From Clostridiaceae bacterium (GTDB lineage Bacteria; Bacillota; Clostridia; Oscillospirales; Acutalibacteraceae), in NCBI GenBank assembly GCA_016285645.1, contig JAEERC010000063.1, positions 1 to 64,000 on the forward strand: a stretch of DNA of 64,000 nucleotides, given 5' to 3'. The notes beneath the pieces were generated by a model that saw nothing but the letters and a program-made list of their open reading frames with translations, was not told the origin of the DNA and ran no database searches. Each line of letters starts with the position of its first letter. The first letter of the stretch is position 1. The translations under genes and the position numbers were made by a program. Below are positions 50,540 through 60,342 of the stretch, in pieces.

Positions 50540-51279
50540 ATTCCGCCTCTTTTCTTGTTCTGTCTGTTGTGAACGGCAAAAAGCACAGCCGCCACGGCGA
50601 TAAAAACTCCGATTCCGAAAACAAGAAGCGGGAGCATAACAACATAGCCCCAAATAAAACTTATTTCCCTGTTTTTTGATATCACGCCCGTTATGAAATA
50701 CGGGTTATAAAAGGGATAGGCGTAAAAGGTCGGCTTTAAAAACGCGCCTCTGAATATGCAGAAAAGCGAGTAAACCAGCGGATATATCCCGGTTTTCGGC
50801 AGCACGCTTTTCTCAATCACCGGCTCGTTTCCCTGCCTGAACCAGAATATCAGCAGGGCAACGGGATTAATCATATGGTGCAGAACCTGCGTGGAATTCA
50901 AAAGTCGGTGATAGGCGGTGTCCCACACAAGAGGAGGGGTCAGCTTCATCGGGAAGCCGCTGCAATAGACTATTCCGGCAATCAGCACATAGGTTGTAAT
51001 GAAAAGCTCCACCTTCGGGTGCTGGATGAATTTAAGCTTCTTTACGCCGAAAACGGAGAGCGCCGCGAGCACGCAGTAGATTGCCGCCGCGAGATTGGAC
51101 TGCACCGTAAAGTAGGAAAAATAATTGAAGCGCCCGTAGTCGGTTGTCGCGAATTTCGGGTCGTACTCAAAACGGTAAAAACTTACCCGCAGAATAACCG
51201 AAAGAATAAGCAGACAGCCGAGAATCATAAGAAAAACACCGGTCTGCCTGCGCTCCCATACCGATTTACTGCCTTTCAT
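50536..51279 (-). CDS. Pr6Pr-like (FAR-17a/AIG1-like) integral membrane protein
   Basis: FSYFTVQSNLAAAIYCVLAAL; LLNSTQVLHHMINPVALLIFW. Confidence 0.8.
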   Translation of the reverse strand: MKGSKSVWERRQTGVFLMILGCLLILSVILRVSFYRFEYDPKFATTDYGRFNYFSYFTVQSNLAAAIYCVLAALSVFGVKKLKFIQHPKVELFITTYVLIAGIVYCSGFPMKLTPPLVWDTAYHRLLNSTQVLHHMINPVALLIFWFRQGNEPVIEKSVLPKTGIYPLVYSLFCIFRGAFLKPTFYAYPFYNPYFITGVISKNREISFIWGYVVMLPLLVFGIGVFIAVAAVLFAVHNRQNKKRGGI

Positions 51280-51290
51280 ATTATCCTCCG

Positions 51291-51638
51291 TCAGATATAC
51301 TTCTCCAGACTGTCCTCGGGAAAGTAGTGCTCAAAAGCCCTGCTGAGCGCTTCAAGCTCCGCCTGGTTGAGTTCAACATCCTTGCCCTTTTCAATCTTTT
51401 TCTTTCTGCCGTTTACAAACGCCTTGTAGTTGTTTTTCTGCACGCTGCTCAGTTCCACCACGCGCATATTGATATACTTTTCCCTGTCATACTTTTTGCC
51501 CTTGTATGTGAATGTGTCCGTCACCGTGTCGTCGGCAATACATTTTTTCAGATTGATATTGTATCTTCTCTTCGACACAAGTGCGGGCACGGAAGCAATC
51601 AACGCGCCGGCAACCGCGCCTATAATAATCTCCTGCAT
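51291..51638 (-). CDS. Hypothetical protein with N-terminal TM
   Basis: ORF with RBS-like GGAAAGG (reverse strand) upstream; MQEIIIGAVAGALIASVPALV. Confidence 0.6.
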   Translation of the reverse strand: MQEIIIGAVAGALIASVPALVSKRRYNINLKKCIADDTVTDTFTYKGKKYDREKYINMRVVELSSVQKNNYKAFVNGRKKKIEKGKDVELNQAELEALSRAFEHYFPEDSLEKYI

Positions 51639-51734
51639 TCTTTATAAACACCTTTCCTGAATTACAGATTAATTGTATCACCGCGGAGGGGCGGTGTCAA
51701 TTTATTTAACGGGAATAAAGGGCTGCTTTGCGGG

Positions 51735-53477
51735 TTAATCCCTTTTCCCCTCAAACTCAATCATATTCCTGTTGAAACTCATCGTAACAAGATGCTGCTT
51801 CTGCAGACTTATGCGGTTTGTAAGGTTCGAAATAACATAGCTTCTCAGCGAGTCTATTTCCATATCCGGGTCGGCTAAATCAAGTTTCGCGCCCGTGTCG
51901 CGGGTAATCATTCTTATTTTTTCGCCCTCAATTATCACGGTGCACTCCGCCTGAACTCTCACACCGGGATTCTTTTCGCATATAAGCATGAACAGTTCCT
52001 CAAAAAAGAGCATCGCGCGGTTTACCGTTCTGCCGTCAAACCCGCGCTCCTGCAGGTTGCCTGCGAGTGTGTCACGCGTGCTCATAACCGAATCCGTCAC
52101 CGCGTCGAAGCAGTAGAGCAGAGCGTCCTTTTCCCGCTCTCTGTCGCCGAGAAGCAGGGGAGCGTCCGCGCCGTAACGAAATCGCAGAAGCAGTAACGAA
52201 GCAAGCCAGGCGATAAGCGAAGCGGCGGCAAAGCCCGCGAACATACCGTTTATGCCGAACATCAGCCCGAGCAAAACCGCGGCGGGAGCCGTTACAATCA
52301 CATCGCGAAGGGCGCTTATGCAAAGGCCGAGCCCTATCCTGTCAATAAGCAGGTAATACGAGGTTGAAAGGTACAGTAAACTCACAAACACCGAGCCGAG
52401 CGATACCGTTCTCAACCCCGTCACGGCAAGCCCGGCAAGTCCCGCCCCGGTTATTCCGAGCAGTGAGGGCACAAGCGGAGCGGTGATAAACATCAGCACC
52501 GTGATTATGATTCCCTCGAGAACCGCGCAGTTCCTTGCCCGCCGGCAGATCATCCGCACGCCGGGGAAGCAGTCCTCGCCGAGATATACGCTGACAATCG
52601 GCGTTATTGCCTCGCCTATGCCGTCAAAAACAAGCTGGAACTCGCGGCAGAAGGTGATAACCGAAACAAGAATGAGATATTCCGCGCCGAACCGCGTGCA
52701 CACAAACCAATTGAGGGCTGCGTTGCCCGCACCGAGCCACAGATAGGTGCTCGCGTCAATCGCGCTGTAGCGCACAACGCTTTTGAGTATATCGAACGAA
52801 AAATAAAAGTTGAGTTTAAGCGAGTTGTTCTTTTTGAGCAGGTGTATAAACAGAACCGCCAGCGACAGAAATGTGAAAAGGCAGGAGGCGAGAGCTATTC
52901 CGCTTATGCCCATTATTCTGCTGAGAATCAGCGACGCCGCTACATTTCCGAAGCCCTGAACACAGTTGGCGAGAACGGTAACGCCCGTGTCGCCGTCGTT
53001 ATACACCATCTCCGCCATCAGCATATCGAGCGGCAGAAAAAGAACGGTAAAGCGCATCCATTTAAGATAGCCGAGCGCCTGCCCGAGCGCTTCTTCGGAC
53101 GGGTGGCAGCTTTTTATAAACGCCCCGCCGAATAAACTCGCGAAAAGGAAGAGCGCAATGCCCGCGACAACCGACATCAGCAGCCCCGTTCCGAAAATTC
53201 TGTCGGCTTCCTTTTTGTTGAATTCACCCATATTCAGCGAATATCGAATGGGTACGCCGAGCGAGAACACGGAGCCGAAAAACGCGGACACCGAGTAAAT
53301 CGGAGTTACGAGATTGACGCCTTCGACTGCGTCCGAGCCGAGGAATATGCCCGCTATTACCGAGTCAGACATAAGAAGAACAGACACCACCATCATGGTA
53401 AGCGTCCCGCCCAGCAGCATAGTATCAAATTTTTTAACCATCAGCGGTCTGCGCTTCATTCCTGCTGCCTGTTTCAA
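51735..53477 (-). CDS. MATE-family transporter with C-terminal GHKL/HATPase-like domain
   Basis: MATE-like TM body; C-terminal AMLFFEELFMLICEKN..MITRDTGAKLDLAD..SYVISNLTNRISLQKQHLVTMSFNRNMIEF. Start TTG 53477 after GGGAGGAAAGG, or GTG 53534. Confidence 0.8.
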   Translation of the reverse strand: MKQAAGMKRRPLMVKKFDTMLLGGTLTMMVVSVLLMSDSVIAGIFLGSDAVEGVNLVTPIYSVSAFFGSVFSLGVPIRYSLNMGEFNKKEADRIFGTGLLMSVVAGIALFLFASLFGGAFIKSCHPSEEALGQALGYLKWMRFTVLFLPLDMLMAEMVYNDGDTGVTVLANCVQGFGNVAASLILSRIMGISGIALASCLFTFLSLAVLFIHLLKKNNSLKLNFYFSFDILKSVVRYSAIDASTYLWLGAGNAALNWFVCTRFGAEYLILVSVITFCREFQLVFDGIGEAITPIVSVYLGEDCFPGVRMICRRARNCAVLEGIIITVLMFITAPLVPSLLGITGAGLAGLAVTGLRTVSLGSVFVSLLYLSTSYYLLIDRIGLGLCISALRDVIVTAPAAVLLGLMFGINGMFAGFAAASLIAWLASLLLLRFRYGADAPLLLGDREREKDALLYCFDAVTDSVMSTRDTLAGNLQERGFDGRTVNRAMLFFEELFMLICEKNPGVRVQAECTVIIEGEKIRMITRDTGAKLDLADPDMEIDSLRSYVISNLTNRISLQKQHLVTMSFNRNMIEFEGKRD

Positions 53478-53686
53478 AACCTTTCCTCCCGCGTCAAACG
53501 GATGTTTTCGTTCGCAATATCTTTTTATTGCCACAACTGTATATTATATCACTTTCGGGTATGTGTTTTCAATCGGGAATTTAAGTTATAATGTGATTTG
53601 CTATGTTGAAATAATTTTCAATATGGGATATAATAAAAAACGTTATTATAAGAAAGAGGCAGACAACAAGAAAGGGGTGCAGCGAT

Positions 53687-54394
53687 ATGGGAAAGGGTAT
53701 CATATATGTAATGACTACCGCCGTTCCCGGTCTTATCAAAATAGGCAGAACAGGGACGGAAAACTTTGAGCAGAGAATGTATAATCTTGAGCAGAACGGC
53801 TACAGAAATGTCACCGGGCTTAAGAGAGAGTTTGCTATTGAAGTTGAGGAGTATAAAGACAAAGAAGGTCTGCTGGATACGATTTTTGAAAAGAGCCGTG
53901 TCAGCGATACCGAACTGTTTGCCGTTGACAAGAACATCGTCATTCAGTTGCTTTCATCGTTTGAAGGCAAAATGATTTATCCGAAGGATGAAAGAAAAGA
54001 CGCTGTATTTGAGGAAGCCGCCGAAAACAGAACAGCGGCGCTTATTCCCAACGGCAAATATACATTTGAGAGAAAGAAAAAATCAGACGGTAACAAGGTA
54101 GTTAAAGCGACTGCTGTTGTAGAAAATGGTTACTGGACTCTTATCAAAAACAGTGTTTTAGGTATAACCGAAGATAAAGGTGTATCAGTTAAAGCAAAAA
54201 TAGCAAGAACTTTGGCACCGATGGATGATAATGGGAAATTGCAGGAAGATTTTGAGTTGGGTGTTTGTTCACCGTCGCACGCCGGAACAGTTGTTATGAA
54301 TCAGTCAAACAATGGATGGGATGACTGGAAGAATAAAGACGGGCAGTCAATTGATGTTTACAGAAAAAATGCGAAAAGCGACGCGGACGAGTAA
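53687..54394 (+). CDS. GIY-YIG (T5orf172-type) nuclease-like protein with C-terminal DUF4357-like domain
   Basis: IIYVMTTAVPGLIKIGRTG..FEQRMYNLEQNGY; C-terminal SPSHAGTVVMNQSNNGWDDWKNKDGQSIDVYRK. Confidence 0.85.
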   Translation: MGKGIIYVMTTAVPGLIKIGRTGTENFEQRMYNLEQNGYRNVTGLKREFAIEVEEYKDKEGLLDTIFEKSRVSDTELFAVDKNIVIQLLSSFEGKMIYPKDERKDAVFEEAAENRTAALIPNGKYTFERKKKSDGNKVVKATAVVENGYWTLIKNSVLGITEDKGVSVKAKIARTLAPMDDNGKLQEDFELGVCSPSHAGTVVMNQSNNGWDDWKNKDGQSIDVYRKNAKSDADE

Positions 54395-54440
54395 CAGTCA
54401 ACGAGAAACGATTAAAAAAGTAATAGTGATTAATAATTCA

Positions 54441-54466
54441 GCCCGTATCGTCTGATACGGGCGTTT
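54441..54466 (+). terminator. GCCCGTATC-family terminator, copy 1
   Basis: GCCCGTATC-GTCT-GATACGGGC-GTTTT. Confidence 0.8.
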
Positions 54467-54730
54467 TGTATAGTTGGCGGAATATAAACTCTCATAATAG
54501 TAATTATGGTCGCTTGTTTCGTAAACCACAATTAACATTTCAGTCGGAATTGGCGCATACTGTTTACGGAGGGGTGGTTTGTGACAGAAATCTTCAAAAG
54601 GGTTCAGATTGTTTAATGATATTAAACCGGTTTCAATTGAATGAAAGCATAAAAACAATCATAAAAATGTTGTAATCGGGTATATAAGTATGTTACAATA
54701 TTTTTCAATGAAACGGACGGGAGAATTATT

Positions 54731-56575
54731 ATGAGATTCTTTAAAAAGAGTTTATCAATCCTGCTTGCTCTGCTGATGCTTACGGGCGCGTTCGCCGCCG
54801 GCGGATATGCTGCTCCGGCAGATGAGGGCGGCTCTTATTCCGCAGGGGCTGTCATTGAATACGGCACCTATCCTCAGAGCAGAGTTGAACAGACGGCTGC
54901 TCTCAGTTCTGCCGCGGAAAACGCGGTCTGGGAGAGCTACGGCTATTACAGCGGCACGGGAGTTTATTATGACGGCAATATGAGCGCCGGCGATTTTGCG
55001 GAATACGCCGATTTCGTTCTTGACGGCGTCAAATACCGCGCCGTGCGTTTCTCCGCCTACCGTCCGTATATGACCGGCTTTGGTAAATTTGAAGTGAATT
55101 CCTATGTTGATGACAACGGCTATGAGCTCAACACAGTTTATTTCTTCAGATTCGATCCCATTCAATGGAAGGTGCTTGACCCCGACGCCGGCCTTGTAGT
55201 CAGCGCGAAACATATTGACAGCCAGGCATTCAACAATTATCTTACGAAATCCGGGTCTGATTTTTACGGCGACAGCGGCTTTGAGAATCTTGCCAACGAT
55301 TATGATACAAGCAGTATAAAAACCTGGCTCAATGCGGATTTTTATAACACCGCGTTTACGAAGGATCAGAAGGAAAATATTGCCCCGGACGGGTCTCTCG
55401 GCAGCGTTTTTCTGTTGTCCAAAGATGAAAACACCAATTACGCTTCTGTATTTTCGGCGCCATCCGGCACGGCATACGCCGAGTGTCAGGGTCTTCATAA
55501 TTACCCAAGCCACGGCGGCGTCTTCCGCTGGACAAGAACTCCCACCGCTGTTTCCGAATTTCCGTATTCCGTTTCCGATGCCGGCGGATTTATCACTGCC
55601 GATTCGGCAAACTATACCTGCATCGGAGTCTGCCCGGCAATGAAACTCAGCACAATCAAAAACGACACAGATGTCTCCTGCGGTACCAATGCCCATATTA
55701 CCGGCGCTTTTACATATTATGACGCGGACAGCCATAAAGCCGTATGCCAAAACTGCGGTGATGTTGTAATTGCTCCTCATACCTGGAACGCACCCGAATG
55801 GAACTGGACCGATCCGGAGAAACCGACATATTCAACATCCTGCCCGGTTTGCGGGGCGGAAAAGAGCGGCAAGGCGGACAATGCCTGGTTCGATCCGCAC
55901 GCCGTTACGCTTGAAAGCGACGCCTATATCGATTATTATGCCGTTGTTACGCTCGGCTCTGAAACCTATGAAGGGTCTTATCACCGTGTGTTTGAGGGCT
56001 CTGTGATTACGGCAAGGAAAATGGCGTTTAATTCATATATAAACGGCAAAAAGCAGGAAGCCGCCGCCCTTGCGCTTGAAACGGACGGTCTGCTCTGCGC
56101 GCAGGCGATTGCGGATGCTCAGGCTCAGCTTGACGCGCTCGAATATAACGAAAATAAATCATATGGGGAAAACATTGCGGCGGCGGACGGAATAATCGCC
56201 GCTCTCGCAAACAGGCTCGCGGAAATACGCGCCGTCAGTCCTGATTTCAGCGATTTCAAAATAAAAGACTATGATTCCACTCTTTCGGTTGATTACAAGT
56301 CAACAGTCATTTTCCACACAACTATGGAAGCGCCCGACGGCTATGAAATTGTGTGGAGCAATGACGCGAAGGGCTCCGAATGCGAGCTGAGCAGTGTAAC
56401 AGAAAAAGAATACAAGATATCTGCAAAGATGGTAAACAAGACCACCGGCGAAACCGAGGCAGTTACCGAAGAAGTAACCGTAAGCGTCAACACCGGCTTC
56501 TTTGCCAGGATAATCGCTTTCTTCAGAGGCCTGTTCAAGTCACTTCCCACATACGAAGATTTTAAAAAGAAATAA
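54731..56575 (+). CDS. Secreted DUF6273-like protein with C-terminal amphipathic tail
   Basis: Signal peptide; IEYGTYPQS, IQWKVLDPDAGLVVSAKHIDSQAFNN, SSIKTWLNADFYNTAFT, VFLLSKDE; tail GFFARIIAFFRGLFKSLP. Confidence 0.85.
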   Translation: MRFFKKSLSILLALLMLTGAFAAGGYAAPADEGGSYSAGAVIEYGTYPQSRVEQTAALSSAAENAVWESYGYYSGTGVYYDGNMSAGDFAEYADFVLDGVKYRAVRFSAYRPYMTGFGKFEVNSYVDDNGYELNTVYFFRFDPIQWKVLDPDAGLVVSAKHIDSQAFNNYLTKSGSDFYGDSGFENLANDYDTSSIKTWLNADFYNTAFTKDQKENIAPDGSLGSVFLLSKDENTNYASVFSAPSGTAYAECQGLHNYPSHGGVFRWTRTPTAVSEFPYSVSDAGGFITADSANYTCIGVCPAMKLSTIKNDTDVSCGTNAHITGAFTYYDADSHKAVCQNCGDVVIAPHTWNAPEWNWTDPEKPTYSTSCPVCGAEKSGKADNAWFDPHAVTLESDAYIDYYAVVTLGSETYEGSYHRVFEGSVITARKMAFNSYINGKKQEAAALALETDGLLCAQAIADAQAQLDALEYNENKSYGENIAAADGIIAALANRLAEIRAVSPDFSDFKIKDYDSTLSVDYKSTVIFHTTMEAPDGYEIVWSNDAKGSECELSSVTEKEYKISAKMVNKTTGETEAVTEEVTVSVNTGFFARIIAFFRGLFKSLPTYEDFKKK

Positions 56576-56590
56576 ACAAAATACTCAAAA

Positions 56591-56617
56591 GCCCGTATCG
56601 TATGATACGGGCTGTTT
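56591..56617 (+). terminator. GCCCGTATC-family terminator, copy 2
   Basis: GCCCGTATC-GTAT-GATACGGGC-TGTTTTTTT. Confidence 0.85.
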
Positions 56618-56857
56618 TTTTGAGATGTAAAGATGCCTGATCTGCGGGAAGCGGGCGTGAAACGGTGTTTTCTGAAGCAAGCGTGCGAAAAAGTACCAAA
56701 AAACGGACAGGGGCGGGCGTATAATCCTTTCAAGGTAATAAGAAAAACAAAATTATAAAAATATATTTTATTTACAAATTAATGAGAAATATAGTATAAT
56801 AAAATATCTATAAAAGTTGTCAAAGCGTTTAACAAAATTGTTCGGAGGAATTGTCAG

Positions 56858-59800
56858 ATGAAAACCGATAAAAGAGTAATATCATTAGTGCTTTGCTTTA
56901 TTATGCTGATTGGCACAGTTGCCATAGGCGGAGACGGGTTTGCTGAATTACTTGATTTGTTAAGCGTAAAAGCGAGTGCAAAGATATATGATATTTACAC
57001 TTACACTGTTAAAGATGGCGAGGTTACCATTACCAGGTGTGATGATAGCGCAAATGGCGTTATAGAGTTACCGAGTGATATAGAAGGACATCCTATTACA
57101 AAGATTGGCGATAGCGCTTTTAGTGGGTGCTCGCTGATTACAAGCATTATTATTCCTAATTCTGTTATGGAACTTGGAGAAATGGTGTTTTATTGCTGCA
57201 CCTCTCTTTCTCAAATATCTCTATCAAATAACATTTACAAAATAAACCACGGAGATTTTTGGGGATGCTCAGGATTTACATCTTATTCCATACCAAATAG
57301 CATTACGATTATTGACGACGATGCTTTCAGAGAGTGCACAGGATTGACAAATATAGAAATACCAAATTCAGTAACGACTATAGGAGAATATGCATTTTGC
57401 GGATGTACTTCATTATCGAGTGTTAGTATCCCCAACAGTATTTCAAGTATAAGTTATGGTGCTTTTGCAGGTTGTGAACAGATTGCAAGCATAACCATAC
57501 CGGATAATATTGAAAGCATATGTGATTATGCATTTTCAAATTGTACAGGTTTATTGAATATCACTATTCCAAATAATGTTACAAGTATAGGTGATTACGC
57601 ATTTGAGGGGTGTACAGAACTTGAGAGTGTATTTTTAGGAAATAAAACAAGCAGCATAGGTGATAACGCATTTTATGGCTGTACGAATTTAACTAGTTTA
57701 AACATTCCTGATAGTGTAACAACGATAGGCAAATATTGCTTTGCGTTTTGTATGTCCGTTGAAAGCGTATTGATTGGGAGCGGCGTTACTAGTATAGGTG
57801 ACTATGCATTTGAAGATTTAAGAGCTCTTACAAATCTGTCTGTAGACAGTAACAACACTGTTTTTCATTCATCCAATAATTGTGTTGTTGAAACAGCAAC
57901 AAAGACACTTGTTATTGGTAGTAATAATAGTGTTATTCCTTCTGACGGTTCTGTAACCAGTATAAGTGCCCGTGCGTTTTTGGGACGCAATAAGCTCACA
58001 AATATATCAATTCCTCGTTTTGTTTCAAGCATAGGGGACAAAGCCTTTTATGGATGTCTCTCTCTTTCAAATATTACAGTTGATAAAAATAACAGTGTTT
58101 TTCATTCTTTTGGAAATTGTATAATAGAAACAGACAGTAAAACTCTAATTTTGGGTTGTAAAAACAGCATTATCCCTTCTGATGGTTCTGTAAAGACAAT
58201 AGGAGACTATTCTTTTTATGTTTGTACTAATCTCAAAAGCATTATTATTCCGAACAGTGTGACCAGAATTGGCAAATATGCTTTTGGAGGCTGCAGTACT
58301 CTTGAAAGTATAAACTTACCAAACTCAGTGACAAAAATAGGTGAAAGGGCATTCGATGGTTGCAGAAAACTTGCTGATGTATACTACACTGGGGCAAGAC
58401 GCGAATGGGAACAAATATCCACAGACCCCTATAATACACCTCTTTTTAATGCAGCTTTACATTTTGTTTCTTCTGTTGATCTGGAAATTGAATCATCAGA
58501 TATTTTCTTTGGAGAAACCGAAACTATTACTGTTGTTCTCCCTGATAATGCCACAGGCACAGTTGAGTTTTACATTGATGCATCAGAAACAGGAGTTACT
58601 GTTTCCGTTATTAATGGGATTGCATTATTTGAAGTAGATAATCTTGCAGTTGACAGCTATACTGTAATTGCGGTTTACTCCGGTGACAGTTGTTATGAGT
58701 CTAAAACGGTTTATACTGAATTCGATGTTAAAACACATTCCGATACCGCAAAGCCGACTTGTGGGTTATCATCTACAAACGATGTTTCCGACACACAAAC
58801 TGCATATCTTTCAATGAGCGATATGGTGGGTTTGGCCGGTTACTACTGGGGAACATCGGCATCGTATCTGGATAACACATTTACTGAAATAAGCGGCACA
58901 AACCAGGTTGTTGAAAAACCCATTTCATCAACAGGAACATATTATTTAACCGTAAAAGACACATTAGACAATATTTCCACAACTGCTTCAATATCTTTTT
59001 ATAAAACAACATTTAACGCAAACGGAGGAACCGTTTCGCAAACAGAAGTCCTCACGAAGGATGGCTATGCTTTCATCCTGCCTGTAGCAAGCAGAACGGG
59101 ATTTACATTTGATAAATGGACCGTAAATGCTGACGGAAGCGGAAAATCCTATAACGCGGGCGATTGCTATGTTGTCAGGTCCGACATTACTGTTTATGCG
59201 AAATGGAATGAATGTCTGCACGATAACAGTGAAAACAAACCCACTTGCACAGAATCTGCAATTTGTTCAATATGTAGTGCCGTGATTCCTGCCACAGGAC
59301 ACAGTTTTACAAACTATATTTCCGGCAACAATGCCACCTGCCTTAAAGACGGCACAAAGACGGCAAAGTGTGATAATTGTGATGAAACAGATACCGTTAC
59401 CGATGAAGGTTCTGCACTCGGTCACGATATCATCCATCACGAAGGCAAAGCGTCAACCTGTAAAGAACACGGTTATGCGGAGTATGACACCTGTTCTCGC
59501 TGTGATTACACTACTTACAGTGAACTGCCGCTTGGGGAACATACTATAAAAATAACCAGAATAAATGAGACCGAAGCAACCTGCACTTCAGGCGGGCACT
59601 ACGATAATTTAGTCGAATGCGGTGTTTGCGGAACTTTTTTGGGCTTTTCTTCTGTGGAGATAGCACCTTTGGATCATAAAGATACCGACAACGACGGTGC
59701 GTGCGATGTGTGCGGAACTATCACAGATGAAGCAAAACACAATAAATACCTTATCGGCAAGGCAAAACTCAAGATTCCTGCAGCAACCGATGTTGAGTAC

Positions 59801-60118
59801 GGCTCAAGCGTAACGGTAATCGCGAAAGCAACCGGAGTTCCGAACGGATACTATGTTGCACTCTATGACGGCGGCACACTGCTTGCGAAAGGTGACAATA
59901 CAGAAGTCAGTTACACATTCCCCAAAGAGTTTACCGCCACTAAAAAGCTTACTGTTAAAATAATTGATTCCAACAAGAATGTTCAGAAAGACAGCAACGG
60001 CAACGACCTGAGCGGTTCGTTTGAACTCAAAGTCAATTCAGGATTCTTTGCGAAATTGATAGCATTCTTCAAGCGATTGTTCAAAGCACTCCCGGCTGTA
60101 ACAGTAGAACCTAAATAA
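56858..60118 (+). CDS. Secreted BspA-like leucine-rich repeat protein with InlB-type repeat, CxxC repeats and C-terminal tail
   Basis: LRR_5-type units (SIGDYAFEGCTELESVFLGN..), FNANGGTVSQ..YAKW, three or more CxxC units, tail GFFAKLIAFFKRLFKALP. Confidence 0.9.
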   Translation: MKTDKRVISLVLCFIMLIGTVAIGGDGFAELLDLLSVKASAKIYDIYTYTVKDGEVTITRCDDSANGVIELPSDIEGHPITKIGDSAFSGCSLITSIIIPNSVMELGEMVFYCCTSLSQISLSNNIYKINHGDFWGCSGFTSYSIPNSITIIDDDAFRECTGLTNIEIPNSVTTIGEYAFCGCTSLSSVSIPNSISSISYGAFAGCEQIASITIPDNIESICDYAFSNCTGLLNITIPNNVTSIGDYAFEGCTELESVFLGNKTSSIGDNAFYGCTNLTSLNIPDSVTTIGKYCFAFCMSVESVLIGSGVTSIGDYAFEDLRALTNLSVDSNNTVFHSSNNCVVETATKTLVIGSNNSVIPSDGSVTSISARAFLGRNKLTNISIPRFVSSIGDKAFYGCLSLSNITVDKNNSVFHSFGNCIIETDSKTLILGCKNSIIPSDGSVKTIGDYSFYVCTNLKSIIIPNSVTRIGKYAFGGCSTLESINLPNSVTKIGERAFDGCRKLADVYYTGARREWEQISTDPYNTPLFNAALHFVSSVDLEIESSDIFFGETETITVVLPDNATGTVEFYIDASETGVTVSVINGIALFEVDNLAVDSYTVIAVYSGDSCYESKTVYTEFDVKTHSDTAKPTCGLSSTNDVSDTQTAYLSMSDMVGLAGYYWGTSASYLDNTFTEISGTNQVVEKPISSTGTYYLTVKDTLDNISTTASISFYKTTFNANGGTVSQTEVLTKDGYAFILPVASRTGFTFDKWTVNADGSGKSYNAGDCYVVRSDITVYAKWNECLHDNSENKPTCTESAICSICSAVIPATGHSFTNYISGNNATCLKDGTKTAKCDNCDETDTVTDEGSALGHDIIHHEGKASTCKEHGYAEYDTCSRCDYTTYSELPLGEHTIKITRINETEATCTSGGHYDNLVECGVCGTFLGFSSVEIAPLDHKDTDNDGACDVCGTITDEAKHNKYLIGKAKLKIPAATDVEYGSSVTVIAKATGVPNGYYVALYDGGTLLAKGDNTEVSYTFPKEFTATKKLTVKIIDSNKNVQKDSNGNDLSGSFELKVNSGFFAKLIAFFKRLFKALPAVTVEPK
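57060..58430 (+). repeat. BspA-type LRR array
   Basis: About 23-aa units xIPNSVTxIGxYAFxGCTxLxSI; two insert units NN[ST]VFHSxxNC[IV][IV]ET..KTL[IV][LI]GxxNS[IV]IPSDGSV. Confidence 0.85.
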
Positions 60119-60126
60119 TTACAAAT

Positions 60127-60158
60127 GCCCGTATCATCACGATACGGGCTTTCTTTTT
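60127..60158 (+). terminator. GCCCGTATC-family terminator, copy 3
   Basis: GCCCGTATC-ATCAC-GATACGGGC-TTTCTTTTTCTT. Confidence 0.85.
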
Positions 60159-60342
60159 CTTACGATAGTCTTAGAATTCTGTGCCGTCCGCATAATTATC
60201 GAGTCAACTCATCGCCTGACCTTATCGAACTGGCACAAACAATAAAAAATATATTTTCTTTATTATTGTTTATAACAGTTATTTATGGTATAATAATACT
60301 ATTAAGCAACACTCATCAAACAAATTGACGGGGGTATGGTTT

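Noticed and set aside
54398-54675. Small ORFs on both strands between the GIY-YIG gene and CDS 54731
   Set aside because: They overlap the terminator and each other and have no RBS or family; could be decayed sequence.
54755-55780. 341-aa minus-strand ORF opposite the DUF6273-like protein
   Set aside because: Antisense shadow; no motifs or start signals.
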